Shown here piece by piece: positions 50,713 through 63,300 of a stretch of DNA of 64,000 nucleotides; within the stretch, counting starts at the first letter, position 1; the number at the start of each line of letters is the position of its first letter. The position numbers and the translations under genes are program-made. This stretch comes from Coprinopsis marcescibilis (taxonomy: Eukaryota > Basidiomycota > Agaricomycetes > Agaricales > Psathyrellaceae): positions 34,611 to 98,610 of the forward strand of contig ML210247.1 in assembly GCA_004369085.1 (NCBI GenBank), given 5' to 3'. The notes under the pieces were generated by a model that saw nothing but the letters and a program-made list of their open reading frames with translations, was not told the DNA's origin and did no database searches.

Positions 50713-52788
50713 TTAATACGCTTCGAAACCAAGCAGTCCTTGACATGCTCCTTCGACATCCGCGATCTGGAACAAAAAGTGAGCCGACGCGCGCAAGGTC
50801 ACCCGATCTTAACGCCTACCTCCTTTGGGGCACTACTGGAAAGGACCAGAGGATGTTCATGTCCGACAAGGACCTCGTCCTGGCAAAGAACATCAGAATC
50901 TTGCTACGCAAACTGGGGGCAGAACAAACTTCGATTCGCACTCCAAGATTATGGAAATGCTTTGGGAAATTGGGCGTCGGCGGCACATATACGCCTGCAT
51001 AGAGGTAAGTGAAAAAAGGGTCGGGTACTTTCAATTATCATAACGTACCGGGTTCAATAGTGATCACATTGCCAGCCTTCAACCTGAGTGAGGGAATGAT
51101 AAGGACACTTCGTGGGTCGCAAATCGTGGGAATAGTCAGAGAGCTGAAACGCACGGTGAATTACGGTCAAAATATGTCGATTCATGCAAGTCTGTTTGAC
51201 GTTTCGTGAGTGAGAAACGCTTCGGAGTCTAGTTTAGGTAGTACTGACCTATTCCGATGGGATGGCTAAGATAGTGAGGGTAGAGCACACGCTCCAGGTC
51301 GCCTTCAAGTCCAAGTCGGAAGCCGATTTGATTGAGCTCCTGCTTGAGAAGTGTGACAGACATGCGATGAAGTTCCTGCATGCTGATTCCTGCGGCTTCG
51401 GAGCATAGGTTTATGAGCTGTTTTTGAACTGACAGAACGGCGGAGTAAAGGTCGCGTTGGGCTGAAGTGAACACCCCAGAGGCGGGAAATGTTCGTGTTA
51501 TGTCGGAGGCGTAACCACTGAAAAAATGAGCTACATACGACACAGAAGGGAACATGTGCCGACTTACTTGTATTCGCAGCCAGCATCAATCAGAACGAGA
51601 TCATTTTGTGCCAGCAAATGGTTGTTCGAGGTGTAATGTATGATCAGTGCATTTCCGCCAGAAGCAACTACAGGGACGTAGGCAGGTCGCTGAGCCCCAT
51701 TCAAAGCACAAATATACTCGAAATGAGCGGCAAGTGCGCTTTCTGACTGTCTAGACGACGCAAAGCGCATAGTCTTTGCATGAGCCCGTCCGCTGATGGT
51801 CGCAGCCTGGTGCATTAAACTTTGCTCTGCCTCGCTCTTCACAGCTCTCAGCTTAGCAACTTCTGGAGCCAGTGCTTGTCGCCTTGAGCTTGGGATGGCT
51901 TCAATGACGGAGTCCTTCTCGCCACGTATGGAGGTTGTAAGGTATTTGAGAATGGACTTGGTAGTCGAGGTTCGACGCGGTGACTCTCCTGGAACGTCTA
52001 CATAGACGTTGGAGTAAAGGCTGAGGATCGATTTGAGCTGGCCTGAAAACGACGAGATTGGCACAGCGTTATCTGCACCAAAAGAGGTCTCTATATCTGA
52101 AAATCCTGTGCTGTGCTTGTTGAGAAATTTAGTCTGGGCATATTCAGGATGATACTCACTTTGCACCATCCCACTTTTCCTTTTCCGAATCCTTCCCCGA
52201 TGAAAACAGTGTCATTCTATACCCTTTGGAGCTCGAAGTTTTCTCTAGTGGAACGGGTTATATCGTACGAGGCCTAATTAAATAACCTGTACGCACCAAG
52301 TACCACTGCTGAATTGGGTTCTTCAAAGCCCGTCAAATACCAAAAGTCAGAAGCTTGGCGATATTTGTAACTTGAATGTGATTAGCATATTGTGCATGAA
52401 GTCTTAAGTGCATCCTACAATATGTCTGGATAAAAACGTTAGTTCGGGAAAGTTGATTACATTGACTACACACTCACTCTTGCTCATGTACTTGATTGGT
52501 GCGGCCACCGAAACGACAACACTGTTATCCGGAAGGCTTTCCATAAGCCTTTTCCTCCGCTCTTCATACTCCTCTGCTGTTATTCCTGGAGTTATATCCT
52601 TTCTAGTAACTAATAAATCATCAGCATCCTATTTCAAACTAAAAATGCAACGATTAAAACCTACATAAATGGGGGTGTGACGCCTGAAGCGGTTGGCCAT
52701 ATCCGGATGGTTTCGTCACCAAATTGCGTGAAGAAAGGCCGCCAGTGACCCGCAGTCGTCTCAACGTCCCATTACCGAAAGATTGCAT
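50713..52788 (-). CDS. ICP55: Mitochondrial Xaa-Pro aminopeptidase ICP55 (aminopeptidase P, M24)
   Basis: This is a metallopeptidase that trims one residue from imported mitochondrial proteins after presequence removal. The start at 52788 gives a basic targeting-like N-terminus (MQSFGNGTLRRLRVTGGLSS) followed by the ICP55/APP3 hallmark YGQPLQASHPHL, then TRKDITPGITAEEYEERRKR. The N-domain has ASDFWYLTGFEEPNSAVV. The catalytic domain has LVLIDAGCEY and GYASDITRTFPASG (metal-binding aspartates), HPIGIDLHES (His), KAGNVITIEPGVYVPPTP (Glu) and RIEDEVLVG (Glu), so all five M24 metal ligands are present. The stop codon is at 50713. Ten or so introns were placed by eye; the acceptor near 52104 was chosen because only it keeps frame into TGFSDIETSFGADNAVPI. 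Confidence 0.92.
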
Positions 52789-52994
52789 GCATATAACAGC
52801 CTTTCAAAAGGTTGTTGTCATTAGCAGTTCAACTTGCAAATCGCGACTGGCACTAAAGTGCCGTGTCATAACCCTAACCTTGTTTTAGGGTCTCAAAATC
52901 ACATGTGTTGCCGTTGCTTGGTCCGTGCGTTCTCCCCAATAATAGAGCCCAATTATGTCCAATGGCTCCCTTATTCTGTTCTTAACTCTCATGT
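52789..52994. promoter_or_regulatory. Divergent promoter region, ICP55 and lipase gene
   Basis: About 206 bp between the chosen starts. The lipase 5' end is uncertain, so its true start may lie within this segment. Confidence 0.35.
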
Positions 52995-55387
52995 ATGGCT
53001 TACCACTGGGATTGGTATAGCAGACAGTCTATTGACATCGCCCGAGTGGCGACTGGGATAGGCTTTCATGTCGCCAAAGTCGGCACACGAACTGGAGTAC
53101 GCATTTCGCAAACCTTTGGGGATAAATCTGACATCAGTTTCCAGTTTTCGATAGCGAGAGGGATCTGCACGACGGCAGCGACGGCGACTTCTATCGCTGT
53201 GGACTATACACTATTTCGTGGAACGACAGTGACAAGCGCCACATTGCCCACAGCAGTTTCGGCAGTTCTGTCGATTGCAGAACAGATTACGCTTGCCCCA
53301 ATTCACCTCGGTGAATACATAACCAATACCTCTCTGTTGGCTGCACACAGTTCTATCAATGTTCTGTCGTGCTTCTTCCCCGGAAGTAGCGAGGCATCAT
53401 TCTCGTTAGCCTCGTTTATCGACCTCGTACGACGCGAGTGGAACCCTCCAAACCAGTCCAACCTGCCCAAGGCTCAGTATGGGATCACACAAGTTGCGCG
53501 AGCAATCGTAGGCTGGGTGGCACTGCAAGGGGCCACACAAGAATGGCAGGAAAAACGGTGGTTCAAGTATCTCAAAGAAGTAGACGTCAAGGACGCCCCA
53601 AAGTCTTCCGACCACCACTCGTCTCGACATTCCCGTATTCGGGTCACCTCAGATATCATATTCCCTGGCCAGAATGGCCACCAGATCATCACTGCGTCCA
53701 TTGGTGACGTACCAACCCAGGCAGAGAAAATCCAGCTACGGAGAACGCGTTCACGACAGTACGTTCGCATGCCTTCCATGACCAGTCTCCATGAGGTCGT
53801 GCAAGTAGAAGATTCGGTCCCGATTTCAGAACTCAAGGTTACTTTGCGTCGATTCTCCAAGATGGTATTGGCAGGCTACGGCGGAGCAAGTCTTCTCTTC
53901 TTCGGAGTGTCACCGCACGCGCAACCAGCCCCGTCCACTATACAGCAGGAGAAGTCGGAAGAAGAAGCTACACTTGCAAGTGCCATCGATGCCTCTGAGG
54001 CAGAAGCAGCAGGCGAATTCCCACAACTTGACAAATCAGCCAAAGAAACACTGTTCCACCAATACTCTTGGTGGGACGTTCTTCTCGGCCGACACGATCA
54101 AGAAATCTTCGAAAGTTCCTTGGCCAATCCAGAGGAACAGTCGACTAGAAAGCGGCTCAACGACCTCAAAGACAAGATGAAATCGCGTGCAGTTATTGGT
54201 GACGAACACCTCATGCCCCGGTTCTGGGTCCTCACTGACTACCGTCGCGAGCAAATTGTGCTTGTCATCCGAGGAACCATGTCGCTCAATGAAATCGCTG
54301 CCGATCTTACATGCGAGTCCGAGCCTTTCCAGCCAGCCGAATCGCCAGTTGAATCTGACGAACAGCATCTGCCTGGAAAGCTTGCCTTCCCTACCATGAC
54401 AAGCAGCAAATCACCCGAAGAGAAGCCAAAATACTACGTTCACAGTGGCATGCTCCGAATGGCCAAAGCTATGGGCGGAATTGGCAAACCGGTTCAGCTC
54501 GCTGTCATGGAAGCACTCCACGCCCACCCTGATTTCGGTGAGCAGCCTTGTTGTGGGTATATACGCGTTCTGACGCTCTCTAGAACTGGTTCTATGCGGT
54601 CACAGTCTCGGGGCAGGCGTTGCAGCTCTCCTCGGAATGGTAAGGCCCAACTTCGCTTTCAATGATCCTTCTAACACACCTATCAGATTTGGGCAGACCC
54701 TAAGACGTGCTTGACAGTCCCTTCAAGTGGGCTAGCAGTTGGTCGGCGTGTGACAGTCTACTGTTTTGCACCTCCGTAAGCCTCATGCTACCCTCATTGA
54801 CTCGGCATCTCACATCCTACCCAGGGCACTCACAGACCTTAACCTTTCCCGGATTGCCCGCAAACTCGTCATCTCCTTCGTTTACTCGCATGACGTCGTC
54901 TCTCGACTCTCTCTCGGGTCCATTCGCGACATCCGCAATGCTAGCATGTGGCTCTGCGAAGCCAACGACTCTCCAGACGGCAAACGGCAAGGCGAGGGGT
55001 ACGCAGCGCTCACAGCCCGCGCGAGGCAGTGGAAGGCGGGCAAGGGGTCGCCATCCGACCCCGAATGGTTTATTTCCATGCGCAAGACGCTCGAGGCGAG
55101 CATGCAGGATGTCGAAATGTACCCCCCTGGCCGGGTTCTCTGGGGCATACGTGACAGCGAGCTGCACCATACCCACCGACGATTCCCTGACCATCCAGAT
55201 AAACTGCGGTTGTTCGACGTGCTCGCTGTGGAGGGCGTGTTTTCGCAAATTGTGTTTGCGAAGAACATGTTGACGTGCGTACTGTTTTGCCTTTTCCTCC
55301 TTCCTGTACTGTCGACTGAAAAGCTTTTTTTGAAACAGGGCGCATATGCCTCACCAATACGACAAGGCCTTGCACGAACTACTTTAA
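52995..55387 (+). CDS. Class 3 lipase, sn1-specific diacylglycerol lipase-like
   Basis: This is a serine lipase of the fungal lipase 3 / DAGL group, predicted to cleave diacylglycerol or related lipids at membranes. A roughly 500-residue exon starts with amphipathic and hydrophobic segments (SIDIARVATGIGFHVAKVGT) and includes FWVLTDYRREQIVLVIRGTM (the lipase beta-strand and oxyanion region) and YYVHSGMLRMAKAMGG. After an intron the nucleophile elbow FELVLCGHSLGAGVAALLGM appears. A later exon has KLVISFVYSHDVVSRLSLGS, with the likely catalytic Asp, and FSQIVFAKNMLTAHMPHQYD near the C-terminus. The stop codon is at 55385-55387. The first ATG in frame is 52995, but the preceding sequence in another frame (NYVQWLPYSVLNSHVWLTTG) also looks coding, so the N-terminus may be longer or disrupted. 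Confidence 0.87.
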
Positions 55388-55652
55388 TTCCTAGGATTGT
55401 AATATAGTATATCCCGAAATAATAGATTCAATAACAAACTATGCTAAACCTGCTCCGATACCAGCTTCTTGATCATAATGAATGCATTAAGTAGGCAACA
55501 ATAGGCTTACATAGATCACATCGCTTTGCCGGTGGGCTTGTCTGATACTCCCGCACATATATCCCCGCAACTTGAAATCACTTTGGAAGAAAAAGTATAC
55601 ATTAAGTGGAAAACAAGGGGAAAACAAGTAAGAAGATTACAACTACGAACGA
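55388..55652. other. Convergent spacer lipase / NOP58
   Basis: About 265 bp with no gene; AT-rich near 55405-55440, fitting the two 3' ends. Confidence 0.55.
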
Positions 55653-57733
55653 CTATGACTCCGTCTTCTTCTTCTTCTTTTTCGGTGATTCAGAGGATCC
55701 CTCTGCAGCGGCTTTCTCAGCCTTTTTAGCAGCCTTCTTCCTCGCCTTTCTCTCTTCCTCAGTCTCTTCAACGGCCATCTCAGGCTCCATATTGACATCA
55801 CTCTCTCTCCGCTTCCTCTTCTTCTCTCCTTTCTCCTTCTTCTCTTTCTTAGAGACAGGCTCCTCCTCATCCCCACTCTCCTTAGCCTTTTCGGCCTTCT
55901 TCTTTGCCTTCTTTGCCTCCTTCTCCTTCCTCTTCTGCTCCTTGACGTCAAGAGCAGCCTTCACCGCATTCTCCACAGCGGCGTCTCTCTGGGTAGAAAC
56001 TAAATCCTCACCCATAACAACATCGGCGTTGGCGTTATACGTCTTGCTCTGCCCGCTCATCTCGAACTTCTGTTGCTGCCTACGGTTGGCATTGCCATCG
56101 GCCGCACGCCTCACACCACCAAACTCGGCTCCACTCTCCAAAGCCCTCAAACGTGACTCGAGCTTGGTGCGGTTCTCAAGACCGATCGATGCAGCAGCAT
56201 CCTCAGATTTGCCGTCCGCGTCGGTAAGTGCGTCAACACGGATGGAAAGCGCAGCTTTGGTCGCAACCATACGCGCCATCTACGACGCAAAACCCGTCAG
56301 CACAATCCACGCTTCAAAATAAATAGGCAAATTTCTGACCTTTCCCTTCAACTTGGGTGGTGCCTGGCCAATCAGCGACGCATGGTAAATCAACCCATAT
56401 TTGGGTGTATCATGCTTAGTCTTCAAAGCCCTGAACAACGCCTTCTCCGCTCCCAAGATTTGCACCGTACTCGCAGGGTATTTGGCCAAACTCAACAAGC
56501 TTCCTGCGTGGCTGATCAACCGCGCACCAACAAGCTCACCCACCAATGCGGTCAAATTAGGCGCAATGGCACTCATTCGGTTGCGCAAATACTCGGCGAG
56601 CTGACTGCGGTACTGCGATATTGAGATAACCTGGTCGCACAGTTGGTGGATGTGCGCAATATCGGAGTCAGAGATTTCGGTTCCCATACTGATTTCGGCG
56701 GCCGCTTTGAGAGTGAGCTCGAGGTCTTCCGGGAGGAGGTGCTCAAAGGAGGTCGTGGAGGCGTTGGTTCTGAAACCTAACAGTAGAAAAGACGCTCGTG
56801 AGTCACAAGATGCGTGTAAACGCGCGTTAGATCGAGCATACCCATGTGTTTGATGACTTTGGCGTAGGCAACGCTATCGGAAATGATCTTGGCCATCTCA
56901 GGGAAATGCCAGCCGTACCATTCCTTCATGCCAAGTCAGTACGGCGACGCACGTGCAAAAACGAGGACAAACCTTGACTCGCATAGCATAGATGTTGATT
57001 TCCTTGTCAAGATCGTCGAGGAGGGCGATGGCTTGGACGACCATAGTATCCACCTTGTCAGGCGAGAATTTGAGCTTGAACCTAGTGGGGGATGTTAGAG
57101 CGCGTGTTTGTCAAACTAGGGGCGATAATTTCATACCTAGCCAACGAGTGACTGAGACCCAAGCTCATGGTAGCTAAGTCCTTGGGGTCAAGGCCGTCCA
57201 AAAGGGCAGCCAATTGCCCGCGAATACCTCGCCAAAGCTCGTTGTTGACGGTCTCTTCCGAGATTTTGATAGAAAGCTTCTTGGATATCGAGCGACCTGT
57301 CGTGGATGTCAGACACATATTCCAATAGTCAGATATGATTTATACGTACTGAGTTTGGGGTCAATGGTAACCAATGATTCCTTTCCCTTGCCTTTTTCCA
57401 ACACCTCCTCTGTCAGGAATTTTTTCAACCCTTTGCCGAGCTTTCCTTCTTGCATGGCAGAGACATCTTCGACAGCTGTTGCCGTGGATGTGAATCGGTG
57501 GATAGCCTTGAGCTTCAAACTAGACGAATTTGAACCCAAATCAAAGAGAAGAAAAGAGAGAGACAATTTAGTTCCGCGAACTGCAACAGCGACAAGATAG
57601 GTAGAGATACGCACAGTTTGCTGGCCTTCTCTGGTGACTCAAACTCCTTGTATAGGTCCTCGCTTTCCAACTTCGCCTCATTGGAGACCTTGAACAAGCA
57701 GTAGCCGAGGGCAGTCTCGTAGAGTACCAACAT
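55653..57733 (-). CDS. NOP58: Box C/D snoRNP core protein NOP58
   Basis: Nop58 scaffolds box C/D snoRNPs that guide 2'-O-methylation and pre-rRNA processing in the nucleolus. The start [16 protein letters not shown] is the Nop58 rather than Nop56 N-terminus. The coiled-coil region includes [20 protein letters not shown] and [20 protein letters not shown]. The Nop domain contains [60 protein letters not shown] and [20 protein letters not shown]. The C-terminal tail after [20 protein letters not shown] is the expected KKE/D-type run, ending KKKKKKTES. Seven or so exons join without stops. It is complete and intact, and divergent from the DUF6535 gene. Confidence 0.95.
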
Positions 57734-58552
57734 TGCGGTTGTTCAGTGGTGGAATGCGTAAAACACGTTTTAAAGTAGTGGTGCTGTCTTGTGCCCTTTC
57801 TGAATAGACGACTGCTTGTGGGTGAAGCGCCTCGGTAGTCGTATATTACTGGAACGATACTTTTCTAAAAAAACGGAGCCATCGTCGTTCAATACCACCC
57901 CAGTTTGTCCGAATTGTTAGACTCACATGTTTCTTGACTGCCCTGGCGACAAAACGGAATCAGACCCTTTCAGATGTTACAGAAAGGTCTACCTGTCGAT
58001 AACCTAGCACTATCTGGAGCCAGCCTTTGCAGTTAGCTGTTGCCTGCGTTTTAGAGAACGAGGATCGAAAGTTGTGTGCAATCACAAATTTCCTTGAGGG
58101 GATTTCCCACGCTAGGCTGCGTGGAAAAAAAACCTGCTTGGTCCCCGTCAGCCTCGTCGGCGCCAGTTATCATGCACAACGCCTGACCTTGCGCTTAGCG
58201 CCCTGTACACATTCTGTGTTATCGATGGGAAAGTGCATGCATATATCAGTAACCTGCTTAATCGTGCGACAGGCGTTAAATCGAACGAAATCGGAGGTCT
58301 ATCGACACAGCCACGGGCGCTTGGGGACCATTACAATTGGGGCAATACAATTCAGTAGGTGAACGGGCATGCTGAGGCATAGTAACAAGGGAATAAACGT
58401 GCTAGAGGCATGTAAATGACAACAGCAAAACCTACAGAGCGAATGTTACGTAGGGTTCGAGCCGGCCGCACAGCTCTAGCTTGGTCGCTGGGAATGGTTG
58501 TGAAAGCGTTTGATATGAACCTTGACTACGCATTTCATGTGCGAAAAGATTC
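57734..58552. other. Divergent intergenic region, NOP58 and DUF6535 gene
   Basis: About 0.8 kb. A plus-strand frame at 58027-58362 has no domain and biased composition. No snoRNA box pair could be identified with confidence. It should contain both promoters. Confidence 0.5.
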
Positions 58553-60882
58553 ATGGAACACGAAACCTCGAGCGAAGGACCCGGAGTTCCCCAACCGACG
58601 ACAGAGAATGACGGACGGCGTTTCAGCAGCCATGGCACCGACCCCCTGCAACAATCCACGGTGCTTAATTCGTTGCCTTTTCCATCGAAATAGAGATTGA
58701 CCTGTATCATCAGGCGGAACAGCCATGGAAATCAGGGGATCCCTTGAGGTATCCTCTACCAAGTGATGGGGACCCTTGGGAGAAGACCTTGAGCATTGTC
58801 GATGACTATGACGAACGGATGTGTTCTGCATGGAAAGAGGAAATCCAGTCATTATTGATATTTGTACGTTTGCTTTGGTCCATCTACATGGCGCTTATAA
58901 CTGACGTTTATCTCATAGGCTGGTCTCTTCTCATCTGTCGTCACAGGGTTTACTGTCGAGTCCATCAAATTGCTTCGAGAAGACTCACAAGACCGTTCTG
59001 CAGACATCTTAAGTCGAATATCCCTCCAGCTTGAAGCAATCTCCTCCAACCGTTCGTCCATCGAGCCAGCATTGCAGCAATCTGTATTCGTTGCCCCACA
59101 AACCGTGGTTGATATCAACATCTTGTGGTCACTTAGCCTCACTGCTAGTCTCGGCACTGTGCTTTTCGGAATTCTCTGCCTACAGTGGCTGAGAGAATAC
59201 CAAAGGAGGGACCCAACTGTTACTCGCGAAACTGCTCTCGCCGTCCGTCACATGCGTTTCGTCGCCCTACTCAAATGGAAGATCCCCGTTATCATCTCTT
59301 TCCTCCCTATCTTACTCCAAATTGGTCTGGTTCTCTTTCTGGTGGGCCTGGCGCAATATCTTTGGCTTATGAACCACAGCGTTGCCTACCCTCTTTTCGC
59401 ATTCGTAGGCATAATCATCCTCGGTCTTTTGATCACAACCGTTCTGCCGGCGTTCTCCCACTTCTTCCTTATCTCCTCCTCTCGTCAATCATTCGCCCCA
59501 CTTTGTCCCTTCAAGTCACCTCAATCCCTCATATTCCTCCAGATATTCTACAACACCGCTGCACTCATAAATCGCTCGCTTGTCTTCGTCACCCAACTCC
59601 CCCGCTACACTCCAATCCGCTCATTTTGGTTGCATACAATCCAGGACCTTTCATTCCACGTAACCAGCTGGAGCGACCTCGATAACTGGTGGCAATATCG
59701 CAGCTATGAGGACCACATCAATGCACTTGTCTGGATTGTCAAAACCTATGGCCCACGATCTCAAGGAATTATCGAGGACCTCGTCTACCGCTGTATATCT
59801 CAGAGTAGCCTTTCTCACAAGCACAAAGCTTACCGTCTCCTTGACCCACTTCAGAGGTTGAAATCATCCGATTTCTCCTCACCAAGTTTGAACATTTACA
59901 TCGGGAAGCCGGTATTGTACGATGCCCTGGACCTTGGTCTGATATTCCACCTCGGGAAATTCAAGAATCACTATCGGGACCTGTATTTCATACACCATTG
60001 TGAACTCGCCATTCGATTCCTGGTTTCTATACAAGAAGATCCTCGATCCTTGGTCCAAGTATTGAAAGTCATGCAACTGGACGGCGACAAAGCTTGGCCT
60101 TACAAGCTCCTGCCATTCATCCACCAATGGTACCCCCACCTCCACAAGCGTTTATCCGAGGACCATATTCATGATGGTGCGGTTTGTTCGAACACGGTTT
60201 TCTATGTAGTCAACTGATCAATCTTTTATATGCAGGCCAACGTCTACAAGCCCAGTTCCTTGCTGCCGCAACTGCGCTTGTCGAGCAACTTTCCTCCTCC
60301 TCCCACTTCCCAGAAGAGCTTAGACTTGGCATCCTCGAAGTACTTCAAGAACTGATAACGGTCATCCTCGGCAATATCATCCTCTTCACCAAGCCCAAAC
60401 TTTCTCCTCCGCCTGGTCCTGAACCACCCCTACCGTCCGCCACATCAACCGGTGACCAAAGCCAATCTCACAATAACCAAGTCCTTTCCAACGGGGATTC
60501 TTCTTCCACACCCTCCGACGCAGCGGCAATCGCCCTTCTCAATCTCGGCTTCAATACCCTCCATTCAAACGTGCACACCCTCCACCACCTGGGCAGCCGC
60601 CGTAGCAGCATGCCCTTCCACGTCGTAATCCATGCCTGGATCAGCAAAGAAAACACCGACCGCTTCCAAGCAAGCAAGCACCTCCTACCCCAGTCGCACG
60701 CGTTCTTGCAGTACCTGGACCTCGTCTGGGATGAATTGGGAAGTCACCTCAGCCCGAATATGCAGAAAGAGTTCGTGCAAGCGTGCGGAATCGAGGATTG
60801 GTTATGGGATAGGCAGAGGTCGGCGGATGGGCTGGGTCAGACAGCACTTCATGGCAATGAAGCTTCTGGAGGTGATGGTTAA
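58553..60882 (+). CDS. DUF6535-domain multi-pass membrane protein
   Basis: This belongs to the basidiomycete DUF6535 group, whose function is unknown. The start at 58553 (MEHETSSEGPGVPQPTTEND) was chosen because it joins in frame, across a 35-bp intron at 58661-58695, to IDLYHQAEQPWKSGDPLRYP and then WEKTLSIVDDYDERMCSAWK. The DUF6535 core includes AGLFSSVVTGFTVESIKLLR, VVDINILWSLSLTASLGTVL, LCLQWLREYQR and VIISFLPILLQIGLVLFLVG, about four membrane helices in all. A long cytosolic part (LWLMNHSVAY to LLPFIHQWYPHLHKRLSEDH) looks helical and ARM-like. A final intron near 60178-60237 leads to QRLQAQFLAAATALVEQLSS and a Gln/Ser linker ending at 60882. The family is expanded in mushrooms and variable between strains; a role is not established. 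Confidence 0.82.
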
Positions 60883-61179
60883 GATAGCGATTGGGGCTCT
60901 CTAAAGCTTAACTGCTTCGAGTGGAAGGGTAAAACAACAGATGTACATCGAGTGGTTCCCAAGTTTGGACTCTTACCAAAGACAGATTGTAAAATTATTG
61001 TATCATTATATACACGTTCAAATGTGACCTGTTGTGGGGTTTATACTCGTACTACGTACGGGCCCTTTCACCAAACCATCGAGACAGGGGGGCGGCACTT
61101 CGTCATCTTCTCCACGGGGTAACGAGAGTTGATAGGTTGGTACCACTGTGGTACCGATACGTTCAACACTCTACGTCGT

Positions 61180-63024
61180 TCATTTAACGAGTTCGAAAAA
61201 CTCCGCGAACGCTCTGGGATCTGTTTCGAGCAAACGTTCATATTCTGCCTGTTGAATAATAACGTCAATGGGCCTTTCGATGATACCAAAAGAAAAGGGG
61301 GAAAAGCGTTACCTTCATGGAGGGACAAGCATCGGAGAGCTTTAAGCATGACGTTTGTAACAACCCTTTCAATTCCAAAAGGTCGTTCCTGGTGTCTCCG
61401 TCCAAAGACCCACCTGTATTCTGGGTAGAAGGCACACTATCCCCATCATCCTGGTCTTCGTCATCAGAATCGGGCTCCCTTGGGGTTTTTGTGCTGTTCA
61501 AAACGAACCCATTCGATCGGTCAACAAGCATCGACACCCAACACCGTACCAGCCCGTCGAGGATGTTCAGCCGCCAACCGCTAATTCGCGGTGCGCAAAC
61601 ATCGATGAGCGGAATGAGGACTTTCAAAGACGATATCTGCAGCTGCAGCTGGGGAGGGTCGATTGAGGGTATTCCTGGGATGAGCGGAGTAGCCGAGGGC
61701 AAAACGAGCGGTTGGACTATTTGCGGGATCAACATCTGATAAAGTCGTTAGATGAGTCCTAAGCACGTCAGTTCAACAGGAACAGGGATTCTTACCCGTA
61801 AGAACCGGACACAACCAACGTCCAGCACCCTCACGAGGTCAGGAAGAGCGCACAACGTCGCTTGTACGATCTCCGGTTTGTCAAATGCGTATGTCCAGAT
61901 GCCCGTGATGATCCCCTCCCCGAGTAATGTACACAGTTGGTCAAAGCGTTCATGAGATCCTTCTTGAGTCGTAAGAACTATCAAGGTGATAGATTGCTTG
62001 ATAGCAAGCCTCAGGACTGGAGGACCATGAGGTAATTCTTGGTGGGCGAGTGCCTTATTGAATGACTGTGTGTTTTATTCTTTCGGGTCAGAGAGCACAA
62101 GAAAGGTATGCTTAACACTTACAGATCGAAGTAGACCGTCGATACCTGTTTTCCACAACAGACTGGGAGGAACGCGTTTGAGCATCGCGTCTGCGATAAT
62201 AAGGCCCCATAGCTTGTATGGGGCCTGATAGTCGTCGAGGTAGGTCATAAGTGGAGGTATGACAAGATGCCATACACCCTCGTACGTAGATTCCTAGCCA
62301 TTAAGCTCAACATCCATGGAAGTTGCCCTTTAGAATCGGAATCTCACCTGTAGGTTGGACACACAGCAATAAAGAATGGCCCCGAGGCCTACCCATGTTT
62401 TCCACCGTTGACCTTCGCTTTCGTAGAAATCCTGCGTAACGGAAGAAAATCCGCCCTGTTGAGGTGGTCGGAGGATCTGAGATGGTTGAAGGCTTTTCCC
62501 TGTCTGCGAATTTATGCTTGGATGCGGATTTGACGAGAGGAAGGCTGGTTTAATCGCGTCAGAGAGTATTTGCTTCAATACCAGCTGGTCTTGCGTATTC
62601 AAGATCGCAATAATGTCTGGACAGACATCGTTAGTTTCAAATAGTGTCAAAATGATAGCCACCTACCGTGAGCGATAGTTTGCGATTCTGTGAGTATCCA
62701 AGAGCATTCGCGGTGTAGTACTTTGCGTTCCTCCTCAAACACGCATCCTTTTGCCTGAAGATCCAAGCTTTCCAAGCTCCAAGCGAAGGGTGCTGTAGCA
62801 AGAATTATATCTGCCCGATCTACTACCCGTAGACTTTCTCCACTATCAACAGCGTTCCCCTTTACAATCCTTTTGAGTTGCTGGAGATTCTCGATCGCGG
62901 CTATCTTCCATCGTTCTAGTCGTTGGCGTTGTTCCAACTCAATTTCATCATACCGAAGAAACTCTACAGGGATCTTTAAAGATTCCAACAGAGAAGAAAG
63001 TTGTGGTCGAGCTGGAACTGACAT
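61180..63024 (-). CDS. TTI2: TELO2-interacting protein 2 (TTI2)-like
   Basis: TTI2 is part of the TTT complex (Tel2-Tti1-Tti2), which with Hsp90 matures PIKK kinases such as TOR, ATM and ATR. The start MSVPARPQLSSLLESLKIPV is at 63024 (an in-frame ATG at 63078 is also possible). Exons then read DVCPDIIAILNTQDQLVLKQ, ILRPPQQGGFSSVTQDFYES, GQRWKTWVGLGAILYCCVSN, the family hallmark HLVIPPLMTYLDDYQAPYKL with WGLIIADAMLKRVPPSLLWK, TGIWTYAFDKPEIVQATLCA, and a C-terminal part rich in acidic Ser (PDSDDEDQDDGDSVPST). The last exon is AEYERLLETDPRAFAEFFEL with the stop at 61180. The repeat helices and hallmark fit TTI2 well; overall conservation in this family is low, so the call is less certain than for housekeeping enzymes. 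Confidence 0.82.
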
Positions 63025-63300
63025 TTTTGCCCTCACGGTGTGCCCGGTTGTGTCAGAGTTTTTACAGATCCTCCTCAAGTAGTCTGAAGAGTCTGAAGAC
63101 CGAGGCCATCATATTTCTGTGTTCACTTGAAAGCTTGAAATTGGACGCGTAAGGCCTGAGCGTGACTGTGACAGATCGCGATCACGTGGAGTGACAGGCG
63201 TGGTGACATGGCATAATTAAGACTTCGCAGTGGATTGACCGCCAAAAATTTCTTCCTTTTGTCCACAATACCCCCTTGATACCTTGGACTCTGCATTATA
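63025..63300. promoter_or_regulatory. Divergent promoter region, TTI2 and downstream nuclear-protein gene
   Basis: There are 276 bp between the two chosen starts. No gene is supported inside. Confidence 0.45.

Noticed and set aside
50745..51002. Plus-strand frames at 50.7-51.0 kb
   Set aside because: They are antisense to the terminal exons of ICP55, which join in frame and carry the metal-ligand motifs.
58027..58362. 111-residue frame in the NOP58/DUF6535 spacer
   Set aside because: No domain, no supporting splice sites or codon signal; likely promoter DNA.
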